Source: Talaromyces rugulosus (taxonomy: Eukaryota > Ascomycota > Eurotiomycetes > Eurotiales > Trichocomaceae). Taken from it: a stretch of 64,000 bases of DNA. How positions within the stretch are numbered: position 1 is the first letter of the stretch; each line of letters begins with the position of its first letter. The DNA lies in the NCBI RefSeq assembly GCF_013368755.1, contig NC_049562.1:6324001-6388000 (forward strand), given 5' to 3'. Below, one piece after another: positions 23,428-35,006 of the stretch. Below the pieces are notes generated by a model. It was given only the letters and a program-made list of their open reading frames with translations. It did no database searches and was not told the DNA's origin. The translations under genes and the position numbers were made by a program.

Positions 23428-25409
23428 TTATTCTCTAACGATATCGCCATCTGAAGAGTCCTGTGCATCCTGATTTTCAACCTTGTTCACGTCAACCGGA
23501 GCTTTCCAGCCAGTCCCCGCTTGCAACAACGCCATGACCGTGACCAAACAAAAAGCCGCGAAAAAAGTAGTTCTAAGGGCACTCTGATATGCCGCGACTG
23601 CAACCTCTCTTTCGTATCCCTCTAGCTTCCAAACTAAAGCCGGGCTGCCCAGAAGCTCTCTAATGAGGTCGTTGTTGTTATTGTATAAGCTGTTATAGCT
23701 ATCGTGATCATTGAAACCTGCCTCTAGGTGGCTCTTCAATACGCGTGAAAAGATTCCGCCACCAACTGCAGATCCAAAACTACCAGCAAAAGAGCGGAAA
23801 GTCGCCACTAGGCTGGTGACAATAAAATGCGTGGAGGGAAGGGTAAGATGTAGGACGTGAGACAGGGTATAATTAAGAAGCGCACCGGCACAGAAGCCGT
23901 TGCAGAAGACGGCAAAGAAGAAGAGGAATACTGGCGAGTTTGTAGTTGAGAGGAGAGCGATCATCAGGAAGCTTGCGATGAAGATGGCGAAAATGACCAG
24001 GCATGATCTGAGAACTGTCAGGATAACCACAATATCAACAAATAAAAAAAAGTTCATACGTATAGTAACTGGTCACTTTGCGGATGTGAATCCACCCGAC
24101 GACCAACCCTCCCAGACCAAAGCCAAGGTTTGTAGGAATCAAAATCATGCCTGCTTCTGCAGGACCCCAGCCTCGAACAGCGATCCCATAGACAGGCGTA
24201 TAGATGACTATCGCCCAGCGAGACATCATCATTCCCAATGACGAGAGGCACGTGAGTAAGACCCCTCGAGAGCGAATTAGGGAAATTGGAATGATTGGCT
24301 CGGCTGCCAATAAAGGGGATGATTCGATGAAGAAAAAGACGACGAATAAGACAACCGAGACAAGAACGAGCGAATAAGGAATGGTATTGCTAGAGACAGA
24401 GTAAAGAAATAACACATTTGCGGCGGTCTAGTTTGGTATCAAATAGATTAGTACGCGGTGAAATAAAATATGTGCAAGACTTACTAGTGTCACAATACCC
24501 AGGTAGTCCAGTCGAGCAAGTTTGCTCGATCGTTCATTACCCGTGTCTTCTGCTCTGGGTTTTGATGGAATTCCAAGATAAATGGCCGGGGCAGCAAGTA
24601 AGGCGAGCGGTGATTGGATATAGTATATCACTCGCTTTATGTTTGACATGTTAGAAAAGGTCGAGTAATACCCAGAAGTCCAAAGAAGAAACGAACCCAT
24701 CCGTATTTTGGAGTAACGGCACCCGCCAGAACAGCCCCTCCGGCCAGACCAGTAGTGAATATAGAAGCAACAATGCCTAGAAATAGACCACGGCGTTTCT
24801 TCGAAGACAACTCGAGCACAAGAATGGCCTGAGTTGAGTATATCCCTGCGCCTCCGCACCCAGTGAGAACACGGCCAAGGAGAAAGACTGGAAGTGTCCT
24901 AGCACTAGCAGTTAATAATAGGCCAACTGATGCTATAACATTGCTTGTGGCTATCAAGTTGCGCAAAGAGAAGATTTGGCAAAGCCGGCCGCCAAGGGGA
25001 GTAACGCTGGCTACCGCGATCTAATTAAAGTAAAATATTAGTTATATTTCTTCCCACAAACTTGTAATAAAACATACCAGAAAGGAGGCTGTAAGCCATG
25101 TTGCGCTAGAGAAAGCATCTAGATCGGCTGCAATGGCCGATTGCGAGGTCGTGACCATGGTCATATTTGTGGCTGTATTTACCAGTTAGACAATATTTCC
25201 GCACTATCAACCGGCTGACGAGTACCTTGAATAAGCATAGAAATTGAGAGTGCGACCCCGACAACTCCTGCGCGCGCCGGAGAAAGAACTGTTTCTGCTG
25301 TATCGTTTGCATCGTGGTCAGGAGCTGGTGTTCCCGCGGCGTTGGTATCTGCAAGCAAAGGGGTTGCTTCAGACGAGAGTGTCTGTTGGGCTTCTATCTC
25401 TATAGTCAT
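23428..25409 (-). CDS. MFS exporter, DHA2-type (14-TMS) family
   Basis: Six exons can be traced: 25409 to about 25227; about 25173-25080 (ATNMTMVTTSQSAIAADLDA); about 25021 to 24673; a 41-nt intron; a segment ending LDYLGIVTL at about 24484; one from TAANVLFLYSV (24427) to 24061; and the last from about 24012 to 23428. N-terminal SSEATPLLAD resembles the Vba/Fnx branch of fungal DHA2 transporters. Motif A-like TPLGGRLCQIFSLRN follows TM2. Motif C-like GIYSTQAILVLELSSKKRRG and FFGLL precede the second bundle. The C-terminal half has many hydrophobic segments and ends in an acidic tail (QDAQDSSDGDIVRE). Such carriers export drugs or organic acids, or act at the vacuole. Position beside the isomerase and carrier genes suggests export of the product, as Itp1 does in Ustilago, but this is inference. 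Confidence 0.85.
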
Positions 25410-25908
25410 TTTGAATAAGAATCACAGATTCTGCGAGAAGGTATCCAAAAGAACAATGGTTATCGATTGATATAGCCCGGAAAAAAACAACGATTATCAA
25501 TCAGATCCGGCAAGTCCGAGATGTGTAGATAACACGACCACATCAATTGCGCAACCTTCCAGCAGGGTGCTGCTAATATCAAGATAAATCTACTCAAGTA
25601 TATATAGCATCCTGTTCACCTGAATGTTTGCAGTAGAAATCGACCGCTTGATGAGTGTTTTGTGTGTTGTCAGATCAGGAACTTAGGCTTATCTCTTATC
25701 GCGGTTCTTGGCACGCTAGTCTAAATCTAGAATTTAACAGCGTCTATTCTATCTATGGACTAGTGTGCGGGGCCTGGCAATCTGATTGGCAAGTTTCCCC
25801 TTGCCTGCCCTGGGATTGGCCGGACCGGCAACTTCTATGCTGAAGTGGGGCACCAGCATGATGCTTTAATGGTACTACTTTCAACGAAGGCCAATAAATT
25901 GGCTCAAG
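25410..25908. other. Intergenic region upstream of the MFS exporter
   Basis: Promoter of the exporter plus the 3' flank of the DUF2867 gene. CCGGACCGG-like GC-rich clusters near 25820; no gene seen. Confidence 0.4.
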
Positions 25909-26472
25909 CTAATGATTATCCCTTGTAATTCTACTTGGCATCCTCCTTAAACTATGCTTGATGATCATGGCATGAAAGACTTTAATGATTACAATGTAGA
26001 CCTTCCCAAATAGCCCATGACAATGAACCACTGTTGTCACAACCATCTCCTTCCCTTTTGTATTATCTTCAATATACCCTGTTGCAATATGCCGACCTTC
26101 CCGTATCAAAATTGAAGTTTGAAAGTTGAGATGACTGTCAGTCTCTCCCACGATAACCTCGTTCTCCGTGAGTGAGATGACAGGGAAAAATCCAATAGTA
26201 TCGATGCCCTTTTTCTGCGCAGCTGCTTGTATCTCTGTGGAGCGCTTCACGCCAAAAAGCGCCATAACTCGATCTCTAATCCACATCAACACTGAGAACC
26301 AGGTAGGTGACTCCGAAAAAAAGGTCCGGGCGAGGGCATTCGGTCTGTATTCTCCAGACTTGTGTACTGGAAGCGATACAGCATATGCATCAACAAAATA
26401 AGCTGATTTATAAGACGATGCCAACTTGCTTTCACTTGGAAAGGAGACAGCACGGATGGGTGCTAATGCCAT
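25909..26472 (-). CDS. DUF2867-family protein
   Basis: 187 aa if translation starts at the methionine of MALAPIRAV (26472). An upstream in-frame ATG at 26577 would add 35 residues of Ser/His-rich sequence without domain character, so the downstream start is favoured. Family features: YFVDAYAVSLPVHKSGE near the N-terminus, ARTFFSESPTWFSVLMWIRDRVMALFGV in the middle, and GFFPVISLTENEVIVGETDSHLNFQ. The function of DUF2867 is not established. It is the last gene of the apparent cluster and carries two CCGCGG motifs just upstream of the favoured start (26559-26564 and 26593-26598). Intronless. Membership in the pathway is unproven. Confidence 0.75.
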   Translation of the reverse strand: MALAPIRAVSFPSESKLASSYKSAYFVDAYAVSLPVHKSGEYRPNALARTFFSESPTWFSVLMWIRDRVMALFGVKRSTEIQAAAQKKGIDTIGFFPVISLTENEVIVGETDSHLNFQTSILIREGRHIATGYIEDNTKGKEMVVTTVVHCHGLFGKVYIVIIKVFHAMIIKHSLRRMPSRITRDNH

Positions 26473-26592
26473 TTTTGCTCCTTGTGTTGAGCTAATGTGC
26501 AACGAAGCTGAAACTGAGATATAATGCAGGAGCGAGTGAGGGCGCGGTCTAGTCTGTGCCGCGGCGACGCGAAACATTATTTGGTAGATTGG

Positions 26593-26598
26593 CCGCGG
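26593..26598. promoter_or_regulatory. CCGCGG motif upstream of the DUF2867 gene
   Basis: GGCCGCGGGGA, about 120 bases upstream of the favoured ATG at 26472. Read on the minus strand it gives TCCCCGCGG, close to the other cluster copies. Confidence 0.25.
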
Positions 26599-27381
26599 GG
26601 AAGAAGATTCAAGTTATCAGGATTATAAATATGACGATTGAATAAAATGATAATTGCCTTCACCACACCTTTTATCGAGGTGTGAAATATCCGAGGGTAC
26701 CCGATAGCGTCCGTAAACATCCGTGGTACTGCGCCCAATAATAATGGCTTTCTACGAAAGCCATTTATTTTATTTAATATGACCAGCAATACCTTCCCTA
26801 TCCAAGTTTCTAAGGTGTTGTCTATATCAACGTTTTATTCCAATTCCAAAATTATACTAACATCTTCTAGATTGGCAATCGTAACAAATATAAACCTGAG
26901 GTTACAAGGCAGGGTTAGGATTAACATTACACCGAGTGTCCCCGCATTATCCCGCCTCAGTGCCAGACGCATTGCCACACTTTCATTATCCAGGTTTCGA
27001 AAATGTTCATTTATGGCTACAGTAAGCATTGATTCTGCCTTGTGCATTAAGAAAATTAACAAAGTTTGGTTAGAAAGTACGCGAGAGTTTTCTCTAGATG
27101 AGATCACATCCTTTTATTTCGCATCTAAGGTAAGCTGCTAAGAAGATAATCTGGAGAAATTGGTGAAGTTACTAAAATCATTTAGGATACATTAAATAAC
27201 CGCGACTTCCACACTTTTACTTAGTCAATTTCGTGATGAAGAACTTCGAGTAGCCACAAATGAATATTTTTGAAACCTGAAACCATGAAGCCTGAGCGTT
27301 GTCTAAGGCAGCGAGTGCGTAGCGTATCGACTATAAGCATGATGGATCACTGCGAACCTTATGATCAGCTCAGCTGGTTTG
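26599..27381. other. Gene-free stretch, possible protein relic
   Basis: A minus-strand frame at 26835-27107 (LALRRDNAGTLGVMLILTLPCN) vaguely resembles the RRDxxxMkxIAxxTxxFLPxTF segment of fungal CorA-like membrane proteins. It is too short and degraded to call. Otherwise nothing seen. Confidence 0.3.
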
Positions 27382-28041
27382 CTATAATTTCCAGCGTTTT
27401 TTCCTCGGATGTCTCCAGTTTTGCTGTTGCGGAGCTAAGTTTCCAAACCGAGAATCCCAATCATCAGCTTCGTCCACGGGCCAGAATTGGTAGTGGAAGT
27501 CCTGAGCGCCGGTTACTGTTGGATGTACCAGCTCAATTTGTGAAACACTACTAGCCCCGGCTCTGCCCTTTAATATGGGTTCTTCGATTGCCTGATAATT
27601 GGTCTCTCCAAACGGGTTAAATCTCTCGGGAGGAGGTGGTGTAAGGACCGTGACAGTGTCCCCTTCTAGAGCAATGTGATAAGCGAAAAGTGCGGACGCG
27701 CCTTGCATGTATTTGCTCCATTTTAACTTAGATTTTGAGCTATATAAGCAATTCGGATGATCATGAATCATCAATGGCCCCATTGCTGTCGTCAATGTTT
27801 GCATTTGATGATGATCCGCCCATTCCTGTGCTGTTGCACGAGGAATGCCGCTCCACATGACTTGCTTGTTACGTGACCAAATCGTATGAAATTGGTCGCA
27901 GAGTTGGGTTATTTCATCCGAAGTAAGAAGTTTATGAAAATATTCGATATCTTGTGATGGACACATACTGATATTGATAGAGTTACTTAATAGGCCTAAA
28001 ACGTTCTGAGAAGTTGAGGAAAGTTGAGGAACCGATTGCAT
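27382..28041 (-). CDS. Uncharacterised fungal protein
   Basis: Intronless 219-aa frame. Notable segments are TAQEWADHHQMQTLTTAMG, SKYMQGASALFAYHIALEG, and VTVLTPPPPERFNPFGET with NYQAIEEPILKGRAG. These look like a conserved fungal-specific family that I cannot tie to a function. The C-terminus is Trp- and Arg/Lys-rich (NWRHPRKKRWKL). There is no signal peptide or membrane segment. It lies about 0.9 kb beyond the metabolic cluster and need not belong to it. An internal methionine (ISMCPSQDIEY) is an alternative start. Confidence 0.6.
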   Translation of the reverse strand: MQSVPQLSSTSQNVLGLLSNSINISMCPSQDIEYFHKLLTSDEITQLCDQFHTIWSRNKQVMWSGIPRATAQEWADHHQMQTLTTAMGPLMIHDHPNCLYSSKSKLKWSKYMQGASALFAYHIALEGDTVTVLTPPPPERFNPFGETNYQAIEEPILKGRAGASSVSQIELVHPTVTGAQDFHYQFWPVDEADDWDSRFGNLAPQQQNWRHPRKKRWKL

Positions 28042-29540
28042 GACTTTACACCATTAATACTGTATATGAATATTACTAGGTGGCAAAATTCTATACAGCA
28101 TTAATTTTAATCCGATTCTCCCTGTGATGAAAGATTTTTTTCAGTGGCTGAGAAGGCTAGCTTTAACAAGAAATTATGACATGGACGGCGGATAGCCGGA
28201 TATTCTCTAGGCAAGGGATGTGGCGACCACTTCACCTTCATCTTCCAGGCCACAAGACCAAAAGGACGTCAACGCTACAACGGCAGCCTACTTCATGTGG
28301 TATGATAAATCTAATCCCTGCAAATAAACTGAGAGAACTCGACATTTTTAAAGCATCTCGCTACAAGTGGAATTCCATCTTGATAGGATATGGGATTTCC
28401 CTTGGTTTATAAGACACATCATCAGTCATACATTCCGGCGAGAATATCGTCTTCCATGTGACTACGTAAACAAGATTTAACAATCTAGTAGCTAGATATA
28501 GTGAACACTCCAATCAATTGATTTATCAATACGGAATAGTTCGTCTTTCCGGCATCTAAATTCTCTCCTTTTAAGACTGATATGGAGGTGGTATTATTAT
28601 TGAATCTTCTATAAGTCTTTTGGTGTTTTACTGATATGGTACTTCTATTGATAATCTTTGGATTGGAAGAACGGCTGGATAATCATTTATGGATTTATTT
28701 GTATCCGTTTAAGGTGTGGAGTTCTTTCAGGAGCGCTGGTGTTTTATTAAAAGATTGTGTAGTATGGCACCACTTAACAGGTGTAAGAGATGGAATGACC
28801 CTATCTGATCGAATCACAATTTGATGGACATGAAAGTGGTAGAGTTGCATTATTACTAACAAAAAATACTATGCCCAACACTAAACTTGGCTGGATATTG
28901 GAGTCTAAATGGAGGGTGGTGATGGCTGGATACAAGAGAGTTACGGCTGTCCGAAATTGTGACGGAAATTGAAGTTAAAAGAGAGACACCGCAGACAAGA
29001 CTAAAATCACTATTTGATGGCGATGTCATCATTGATCAAAAATAGTAGTATTCTTTTACTCGAAGCTTTCAAGTATTCTGTGACGAGGGTCACATCGAGT
29101 CTTGGAGTACAAATTCGTTAAGAGCGACAAAAGATGATGACCACAAAAAAAGAGAGTTAAAAATTAAAAGTGTAGACATCTTAATATGAAGGAAAACAAG
29201 CAGTGTATTATTTCTAAGTACATGGAAATTGGTTACACCTGGGGAATAATAATCAAGACAACAGTATGATGCTCCTTCAATGTTTCAACTAATGGGATGA
29301 TCCAAATAGGTTGAGACAAGCAAGGAAGCGCCCGTATTTATTGATGTAATTAGCATTATATGTTAAGAAAATAGAATTGGTACCTCTCCATAAGGACAAG
29401 GAACCATAGCTCAGAGGTGGTATTAGGAGATCAGGGCGTAAAATATACCCAATAGCAGCAATAGACTGCAAACGCCCTGTAAATTTGAACGTATAATCTC
29501 TTAAAACATCTCGGCCCGTAAGAATCTCCTCAAAGTACGT
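28042..29540. other. Gene-poor stretch
   Basis: About 1.5 kb with only short, unsupported frames and AT-rich segments. No RNA gene or repeat recognised. Confidence 0.5.
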
Positions 29541-31228
29541 TTAATAGTACAGAGGGTGCTCTGGGTCAGTGAAATCGAAAACAAGGGCAGAGTGAGGCTT
29601 GCCACCGCCACGGTTCTCGAATTCCTGGCTGAAGTTGATGGAACGGTTGAAGGAGATGCTGCCGTCGTCGTTGATGTCGATGTATTGCGCCTTGAAATCG
29701 GCGGGAACGTTGACAATACCGATCTCGCCGGTCTGCACGAAGTAGTCGGTGACGACAATGTGCTTCTGGTCAGGGGTGACCTTGATGTAGTGAGGACCAA
29801 CGATAGGGTGAACCTCATCAGGGTCATCGAGACGCTTGGGGTTGGTGAGATCACTAATGTCCAGAGCGGCAACGTGGTTGGCCGACGTAAGGGTAACGTA
29901 GATGTACTTGCCATCCTGAGTAATATCAGAGCTAAATAAGTACATGTTAGCATCATATGCACAATTTTTTTCAAGGGTGTTTGGATGAACGTACTAGCTA
30001 GCAATAGGGTTAGTCGCGCGGATCGTGTCGCCGAAATCGTAGATGAGCTCGGCGACACCCTGGTTGCCGTTGGAATCCTTGCGGCCAGGATAGATGACCC
30101 AGAGTTGTGCACTACCCACGGTAGCGGCGATAGCAGCACCTTCAGGGTTTCCAGGGATGAACTTCACATCTTGGATACCGGAACCCTATACCCATGGTTA
30201 GACAGCATTCTAAACCTTGACTTAGTAGTAAACTTACACCAGGGATGGTAATAGTACTGATGATAGTGCGAGACTCCAGATTCCAGAGGCGAAGGGTCTG
30301 GGCGCGAATAACACCAGTGCTAGGTTTCAAGATTGACAAAGGAACAACGAAGTCAGAAGTCAGGATGTAGTTGCGGTCCCAGTCGATACTGATACCGTGC
30401 GGAGAGAACTGCTCGGCCAAGATACCAAGAGTTCCTTCCACATCTTCTGGCCATTCGTGAATGATGTTGAAGTCGGCATCTGTTTCAACGAGTCTGCCAG
30501 GGGAGGTACCGAGAGCAGCTAAAAAAGAAAATATTAGCATCAATGTTGTGGTATGAGATTTCTCGACTACACTTACATCCCATGTAGGTGATAAAGAACC
30601 CGCTACTCTACTTGTTAGTTCTGTATCTGAAGACACTACAGTATAAGCAAGACCAACTTACCCGTCAGGCTTGGGACGGATTTCATCAGCAATGGACGAA
30701 AGAAGAGCACTGTTGCTCTTCTTGAACGCCGGGCGGTAAGGGTTGGAGACATCAAAATAGTAGGCTGTGTCTTGAAGCTTCAACAGCGAGAGAAGACCAC
30801 CGCCGACAATGGTCTGTCCATCGCTAGAGACACCAATATGGTGAGGATCGTTACCACTGGTGGGGACGTCGGTCACATAGATGAGTGTACCAAAGGTGTC
30901 CTACAGATGTTAGCTGCTAGAAGGTCTAACATGGGTTTATGGTACACACATCATCCAGACTGTAAGTTGCCAGAAAATCGGCATGCTCCTTGTCTCCAGC
31001 TCCAACCCAGTAGTAACCAACCTTCTTAGGCTTAATGTTACTGGGGGTGAAAGCAGGGCTGTCAAGAGGTGGCAAAGGCGCCTGTAAGATTGGCAATGCC
31101 GGAAGAAGATCGTAAAGAGGTTGGATCAGAGGAGTCGTCACACCCTGGATCTTGGGAGGGAGAGAAGGAATCGAAATAGCTTGAGAGAGGGGAGCAAGCG
31201 CCAGGGCGCTGATCAAAATGCCAGCCAT
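29541..31228 (-). CDS. Secreted SBP56-family protein (selenium-binding / methanethiol-oxidase type)
   Basis: Six exons are inferred. Exon 1 is 31228-30950; exon 2 is 30900-30662; exon 3 is only about 26 nt (encoding most of GFFITYMG, near 30605-30580); three more follow down to the stop at 29541. An N-terminal signal peptide is likely (AGILISALALAPLSQAIS). SBP56 features: KKVGYYWVGAGDKEHADFL, the His-containing blades NDPHHIGVSSDG, FSPHGISIDWDRNYIL and GPHYIKVTPDQKHIVVTDYF, then a C-terminal FENRGGGKPHSALVFDF. These His residues correspond to the metal-site region of SELENBP1-type methanethiol oxidases. I do not see the vertebrate CxxC selenium-site motif. Cytosolic homologues lack a signal peptide, so this secreted form may act on sulfur compounds or another substrate outside the cell. 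Confidence 0.85.
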
Positions 31229-34200
31229 CGTGTCTCTTTCTAAACCAGAAATTGAATACAGAAAATGTGCTCTAGTTTGAACAGGACACTGTGAGTTGTT
31301 GGATCAACATGAGCACATTTGAGGTAATTCTTCTCACTATATATGCTTTTCGAATCCCCCCGTCCTACCTCTCATGAGTCTTCCCATCTACGAATTGTCG
31401 CCAATTCGCAATCCATCAGGTACATCATGTCATTCAATGACGAAAAACGATAGTTCAGCCCATTCAAACACTAAAGAAGACTATAATCATGATCGTCAGG
31501 TGGACTACAATACAACTTCACAAAAAAAAAGGGTTATACCTTGGCAGAAAGTCAAATAATCCGCTGTTAGCGAGGGTAGCCAATGGGAATTTTGTTTTCC
31601 CGACGAGAACCGTGCTACCTGCTGAGATGAAGCTAATGCAAGAGGATTATGTATTATGGCCATCGCCTCTAGAACCCGTGGGGGTCGATACAAGCGGAAA
31701 TATACATATACGAACATGAAATGCATGCACGGCTGGTCAATATCAACTAATGAAAAAGAATCACGCCTTATTCGAATATGAGTAGATCTGCTCTTTGGTT
31801 ACTCATTTTGTCTCAATGGCCCAAAGCGCACTAGGAGGCTGATCAACATCAGGCTCAATTACCTTTCGGATTTTCTGGGCATGTTAAACGCATATGAGAT
31901 GCAATACAGGTAGAGGAGGTACTGTACAATATGATATTCTTACAAAACTCCCTTTATTAATTTGATTTATATGTGGCCTCAGGGGGAAAGGCCACAGAAC
32001 TTTCAAGGCAGACATAGCTTGAAGTCGAGCTAAGATATCCTTGTTACATAAACACAGACTATTGGAAAGAAAGAAAAATTGAACGCGGAACTAATTTTCC
32101 AAGGGTGAGTCTCGGGAGCACGCAAGAGATGAGTTTATGCGATGGACAAACAAGACATCATCATTCTTGGCTATCTTAATACATGCATGGTCCTTAGGAT
32201 CTGCAATGCTCCCAAATATGAGCATCATGAACCCCGAAGTCGCCGAAATTATTAAACACAAATGGTTAGGTCGGTGCCGCATGGCGCCACATGCCTTGAC
32301 TGAGTATTATAGTCCTACCATTAGCTCCGCCGAATGGAGACGCGAGAGACTCATACATTGGTCCTCAGCCTCAGGTCCCCACGGGCGAGTCTTTGGGTTA
32401 AATTAGTATAACTGAACAAACTCTATATTTTATGTCATATGGTCTAAATCGAGTTTGAAATCTGCCTATGCCATCTAGAGCAAACCTAGAACTAGTAGTA
32501 CGATCTATCTTCCCTTTTTAGTGTAAATTTATCCTGGACCCTTTTCCAGGCATATCTTCAACTAGGAATTATCATGGTGGTTCTAGTAGAGGGAAACCTA
32601 ATACTTTGCAACTAGGGTTTTCAACGTCTATTAAAGTACTTGAAGTGTCTAACAGGGCAAGGTATTCCATATTTCTACCATGAAAGCTACGGAAAACAGG
32701 AAGCCCCGTAGATCGAGACCTCGCCAACATATAGCAGGCCAACGAGGGATCCCAAACGCCATATGATAGAGTAGTCGCGCAATCAACGCTTAATGGTAGC
32801 TTGCATTGAGGCACAAGGAAATTTTTTACACGAACCGATAGGGTCCGTGCTATGCAGGGGACGCTTTACAGGTACCTAAAAGTTGTTGATTCGATATTAT
32901 GGCCCAATTACCAATATTTCTATAATGCTGTCCCAAAGGTTCACTGGGTGAACATTGAAGCTTTCCTTTGAACTGTTCGTCTACCCGTACAAGGCACAAC
33001 TACGGGGGTAAACATAGGACAGACGGGAAAACTCAATGCATATACGTAGGATTAGTCACATATCATTATTGTTCTTGCTGGCAAAATATCGATCCACCCG
33101 TAGACTGACTCGAACCAGGGGAAGAACGGCAGCGCTATTAAGGTAAAGATGGGCGCCTTGGCGGAGCGGAGGCTCTTGGCGCGCGTGTTGCCAAGCAATG
33201 GTGACATCCAGCTTCAACATCACTTCATCGCGGACATCAGTCGTTGGCCCGGCATGCATTCCAATTAGCACTACCCCGCGCACCAGCTGGAGGCAAAGAG
33301 AACTATCAGGTTTCCAGCCTGCATTTTGGCAATCGCGTCATTGCATCATTTGCGGAAATATCGAAAATTTTCGCCGTTGGTGGCGGATCAAAGTCAGTGC
33401 ACTCCATTTTCAGGTGAGTTGATCGGGATAAAAACCATCTCTCTTTGGCCATTAGAATTGAGTACAGGCCTTGTGGTGTTGGATTGCAGGCTGTGCCTGG
33501 TGGCGAATACAAGTTCTTGCACCCAAATTAGATGGATAGGGACCATGGTGTTGACGCCACTTCGTTAGTCGACTCTTTAAGGTTCAAAGCTTCCCAACAG
33601 CACGCATTTATTTCTGCTTGCAGTATAGCAAAGGTTACGGAGGACGCATATTTTAAAATAATGGCCCCTTTTCTCTCAGAACAATTTGTAATAGAACAAA
33701 TGATCCATGTCCCAGGTATGTGTAGGTAAAACAGCAAAAAGCAGGGGCATTCTGTAGAATATAGACATGTACAAGTGCACTCCATTGCCTTTCAGCACAA
33801 TGCACAGACAACTAACTCGGTTAGAAGAGATCTGAGATGCTTGTTTTGATATTCTGGGCCTTAATTGGTTGAAAATTCACGGTCATGAGTAAAATTAGAA
33901 TATTCAAGCTGCAAAGCGAAGCGCTTCGTAGGAAGATGACAAGAAATTCCAGCCCGCTTTACCAATACACGTATTGTATGACATATGAATGTTTTCTTAA
34001 ATCGATGAACAGCAATTGCTTCTTCCAAGCCTCATTGGCGCCTCAATCTTTTTATTCGATGGAGGCTCCAGGTCGATGCAGGGATCGGTAGGCTGGGTAT
34101 AACAATATTAGAGCATACTAGAAAGGATGTAAACTCAATGGCCAAGTTGACCCGAGCTTGTGCGGCTCAATAAAAATTCTATCGCAGTAATAAATTTCCG

Positions 34201-35006
34201 ATTTTTTGAAAAAAAGAAAAGAAAAGAATAAAAAACGCCTACATATCTATAACTACATGTATGACTGCTATATAATATATAATGGAAGGGGAAGCTCTTT
34301 CTAAGACTATAAAAGTCTACATATATGATTACTAAATTTTACAAAACTTTAATATTAATATAATAATTTGATATTCTATATTATATTCCTAGTTGCTTTA
34401 TCTAAGAACCTTTCTTTTCTGCATTTAGCACGCAAGTAGTGACATGCAGGCTAATTTTGTGACAGTGGGTTATATGAATTCATCTCGGGTTGTGCCATCT
34501 CAAGTCTGTCTTGATTGAGGATCACGAAACTGCCCGATCCGCTTCCAAGTAGGTCATCACTGGTGCATCACCCATTCTTTTAAAACTTTTAGATAGTCTA
34601 TAATGGATACTCGTACGATGTGTATGGAACATTTAATTCATTTTTAGGGTAAGTGAATAAAAATGACACATGCTACAAGTGGAATGTAAATGAAAAGTAA
34701 ATTATATATGTGGCTAATTGGTACATGAAAATACACACACACACACAAAAACAATCAGAGGAGAGCCGAGAGAAAAGGAAAAAGAAACAAAGGAAAAGAA
34801 AGAAAGAACAAACACCGTCCAATGGCATATGTAGAGTATATCACCATTGACCCGGAGTTGAAGGTCGATAAGGGCAGCATCAAGGGTTTCAAGTGAACAC
34901 TGAAATCTCAATGTCGCTGGGTGCGATCTGGACTCGCACAAGCATATTGTTGAATATATGCCAACCCATACTAAAAGTCTCCAAGAGAGTAACGCCAGAG
35001 ATAGAA
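31229..35006. other. Long gene-poor region
   Basis: Nearly 3.8 kb without a supported gene. It contains unconvincing short frames on both strands, an AT-rich stretch at about 34190-34400 and a CA/AC microsatellite at about 34732-34746. No transposon ends, tRNA or long repeats were recognised by eye. Confidence 0.45.

Noticed and set aside
25909..26472. DUF2867 gene as the missing decarboxylase of the cluster
   Set aside because: Its motifs fit DUF2867 and nothing resembles CadA/MmgE-PrpD or the fumarase/CMLE-type Tad1 fold.
26835..27107. Minus-strand frame resembling a CorA-like fungal membrane protein segment
   Set aside because: Only about 20 residues look similar, with no start, splice sites or flanking domain; kept as a possible relic only.
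34732..34746. AC-repeat as a possible transposon end or telomere-like tract
   Set aside because: Simple dinucleotide microsatellite with no inverted repeats or target-site duplication nearby.
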